Origin: a bacterium
GTDB lineage: Bacteria; Blakebacterota; Blakebacteria; Blakebacterales; Blakebacteraceae
NCBI GenBank assembly: GCA_025774205.1
Contig: JALGWK010000206.1
Location: 1 to 6,181 of the forward strand
Length of the DNA stretch: 6,181 bases
Direction: 5' to 3'
Shown here: positions 5,186 to 6,181 of the stretch, piece after piece
Position numbering within the stretch: position 1 is the stretch's first letter
Layout of the letters: every line of letters begins with the position of its first letter
Translations under genes and position numbers: made by a program
Notes under the pieces: generated by a model
The model's input: only the letters and a program-made list of their open reading frames with translations
Database searches by the model: none
Told to the model about the DNA's origin: nothing

Positions 5186-6181
5186 TGGCAGAACAACAGG
5201 CCCACGATGCAGTACCTGGAGGACGGTCAGCGCTTCATCTGGGCAACCGAGCGGAACGGATTCCAGCACTACGAACTCCGTCACCTCGACGGCCGCCTGC
5301 TCAACACCATCACCACTCCGGCCGATTACCCCTGTGGTCTCGGACAGGTGGATGAAGAAGCGGGACTTGCCTACTACACCGCCCGGAGCGGTGATCACCC
5401 CCTGAACAATCACCTCCACCGGGTCGGGCTCAACGGCCGGAACGACACCCGTCTCACCAGCCGGGAACTGAACCACAGCTTCGTCTCCATCGCTCCCGAC
5501 CACAGGTGGTTCATTGCCACCTACCAGGCCATCGACACCCCGCCGACGACCGCTCTCTTCAACGACCAGGGTGAAGAGGTCCTGACCCTGGCCGAGTTCG
5601 ACATGGCGACCTTCAACGAGGAGGGCCTTACCATGCCGGAAGCGTGGTCGTTTACCGCCGATGACGGTGAGACCACTCTCTACGGCAGCCTCCACTTTCC
5701 GGCCAACTTCGATCCCTCCCGCGAGTATCCCCTGCTCCTCAGTCTTTATGGGGGCCCCGGTTCGGTCGGCATCGCCAACAGTTTCCGGCCCGCCATTGCT
5801 ATGTGCGAATTCGGATTCATCGCAGTCAATCTTTACCGGGGCGGCGGCGGCCGCGGCAAGGAATTCCTGGGGGAGGCGTACCTGAAGCTCGGTATCGTCG
5901 AGATCAAAGACCACGCCGACGGGATCACCTGGATCAGCCAGCAGAAGAGTTACATCGACGGGAACCGGGTCGGGCTCTACGGTCACTCCTACGGCGGCTA
6001 CATGTCCGCCCTGGCGCTGGTGAAGTACCCCGAAGTGTTCCACGTGGGCGTCGCGGGCGCGCCGGTAACCGACTGGAAGAACTACGACACCATCTACACC
6101 GAACGGTTCATGCGCACCCCGCAGGAGAACCCCGACGGCTACCGTGACGGATCATGCCTGACGTATGCCAGTCAGATGACC
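5171..6181 (+). CDS. S9 family DPP-IV-like peptidase, C-terminal part with catalytic serine, cut by the window end
   Basis: The frame is open for 337 codons from the second copy of the 17-base repeat to the last base of the window, and it is the same frame as the N-terminal part. It first completes the propeller (FIWATERNGFQHYELRHLDG, HLHRVGLNGRNDTRLT). It then enters the alpha/beta-hydrolase domain with PLLLSLYGGPGS, a conserved oxyanion-side strand. GHSYGGY holds the nucleophile serine, codon 5987-5989, which would be residue 560 if one copy of each duplication were removed. YDTIYTERFM closely resembles the YDSVYTERYM stretch of DPP-IV. The catalytic Asp and His lie beyond the edge; about 130-150 residues are probably missing. 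The repaired gene has 624 codons in the window, as expected for a family of about 750-800 residues. A gene caller would probably start this piece at the ATG at 5207, but that is not a natural start. I see no further frame break. Confidence 0.87.

Noticed and set aside
5030-6043. A 337-codon minus-strand open frame opposite the S9 peptidase
   Set aside because: It is long, but it mirrors the codons of the hydrolase domain, is full of Val, Gly and Glu as expected from antisense of GC-rich code, and shows no motif. The plus strand carries GHSYGGY and other peptidase motifs.
1-6181. A new defence or mobile system built from the nuclease, helicase, membrane protein and peptidase
   Set aside because: The nuclease-helicase pair fits housekeeping AddAB-type repair. 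The other genes are divergently transcribed and belong to envelope and peptidase families. No integrase, transposase, repeats or attachment sites suggest an island.

Overview
This window is GC-rich bacterial chromosome with four protein-coding loci in a divergent layout. The organism is probably a Gram-negative-type bacterium: there is a Sec-exported DPP-IV-like peptidase and a LiaF-like membrane protein. The protein style loosely recalls Gemmatimonadota and neighbouring phyla, but that placement is a guess; nothing in the window is diagnostic of a phylum.

Minus strand, 1-3400: a two-gene DNA-repair operon. The first gene (116-3400) encodes a large AddB/RecB-type nuclease. It has a degenerate helicase-like N-terminal part, a C-terminal PD-(D/E)XK domain and the four-cysteine set of the AddB iron-sulfur cluster. 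Its TGA stop overlaps the ATG of the next gene (1-119, cut by the window edge), whose first 39 residues carry the Walker A motif of a UvrD/RecB superfamily 1 helicase, i.e. the AddA-type partner. Together they should form a helicase-nuclease that resects double-strand breaks for recombination and degrades linear DNA.

Centre, 3401-3555: a 155-base divergent intergenic region with an AT-rich patch near 3466-3480 that could hold promoters in either direction.

Plus strand, 3556-4181: a small membrane protein with four predicted helices followed by a LiaF/DUF2154-like beta-rich domain. The domain is broken by a frame change at about 4021-4026. The family-like sequence resumes in another frame and runs to a natural stop at 4179-4181, so roughly 50 bases appear to be missing.

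Plus strand, 4271 to the window end: a secreted S9 family (DPP-IV-like) serine peptidase with its own probable promoter and ribosome binding site. Its beta-propeller region is interrupted by two perfect tandem duplications (22 and 17 bases) that shift the frame out and back in. Removing one copy of each gives one continuous 624-codon reading frame that keeps the double-Glu motif and the catalytic serine.

The main point of interest is therefore not a new gene system but a cluster of three short frame-breaking events within about 1.2 kb of otherwise well-conserved coding sequence. Assembly error is the leading explanation; recent mutation is the alternative. I saw no RNA gene, CRISPR array, insertion sequence or convincing terminator.
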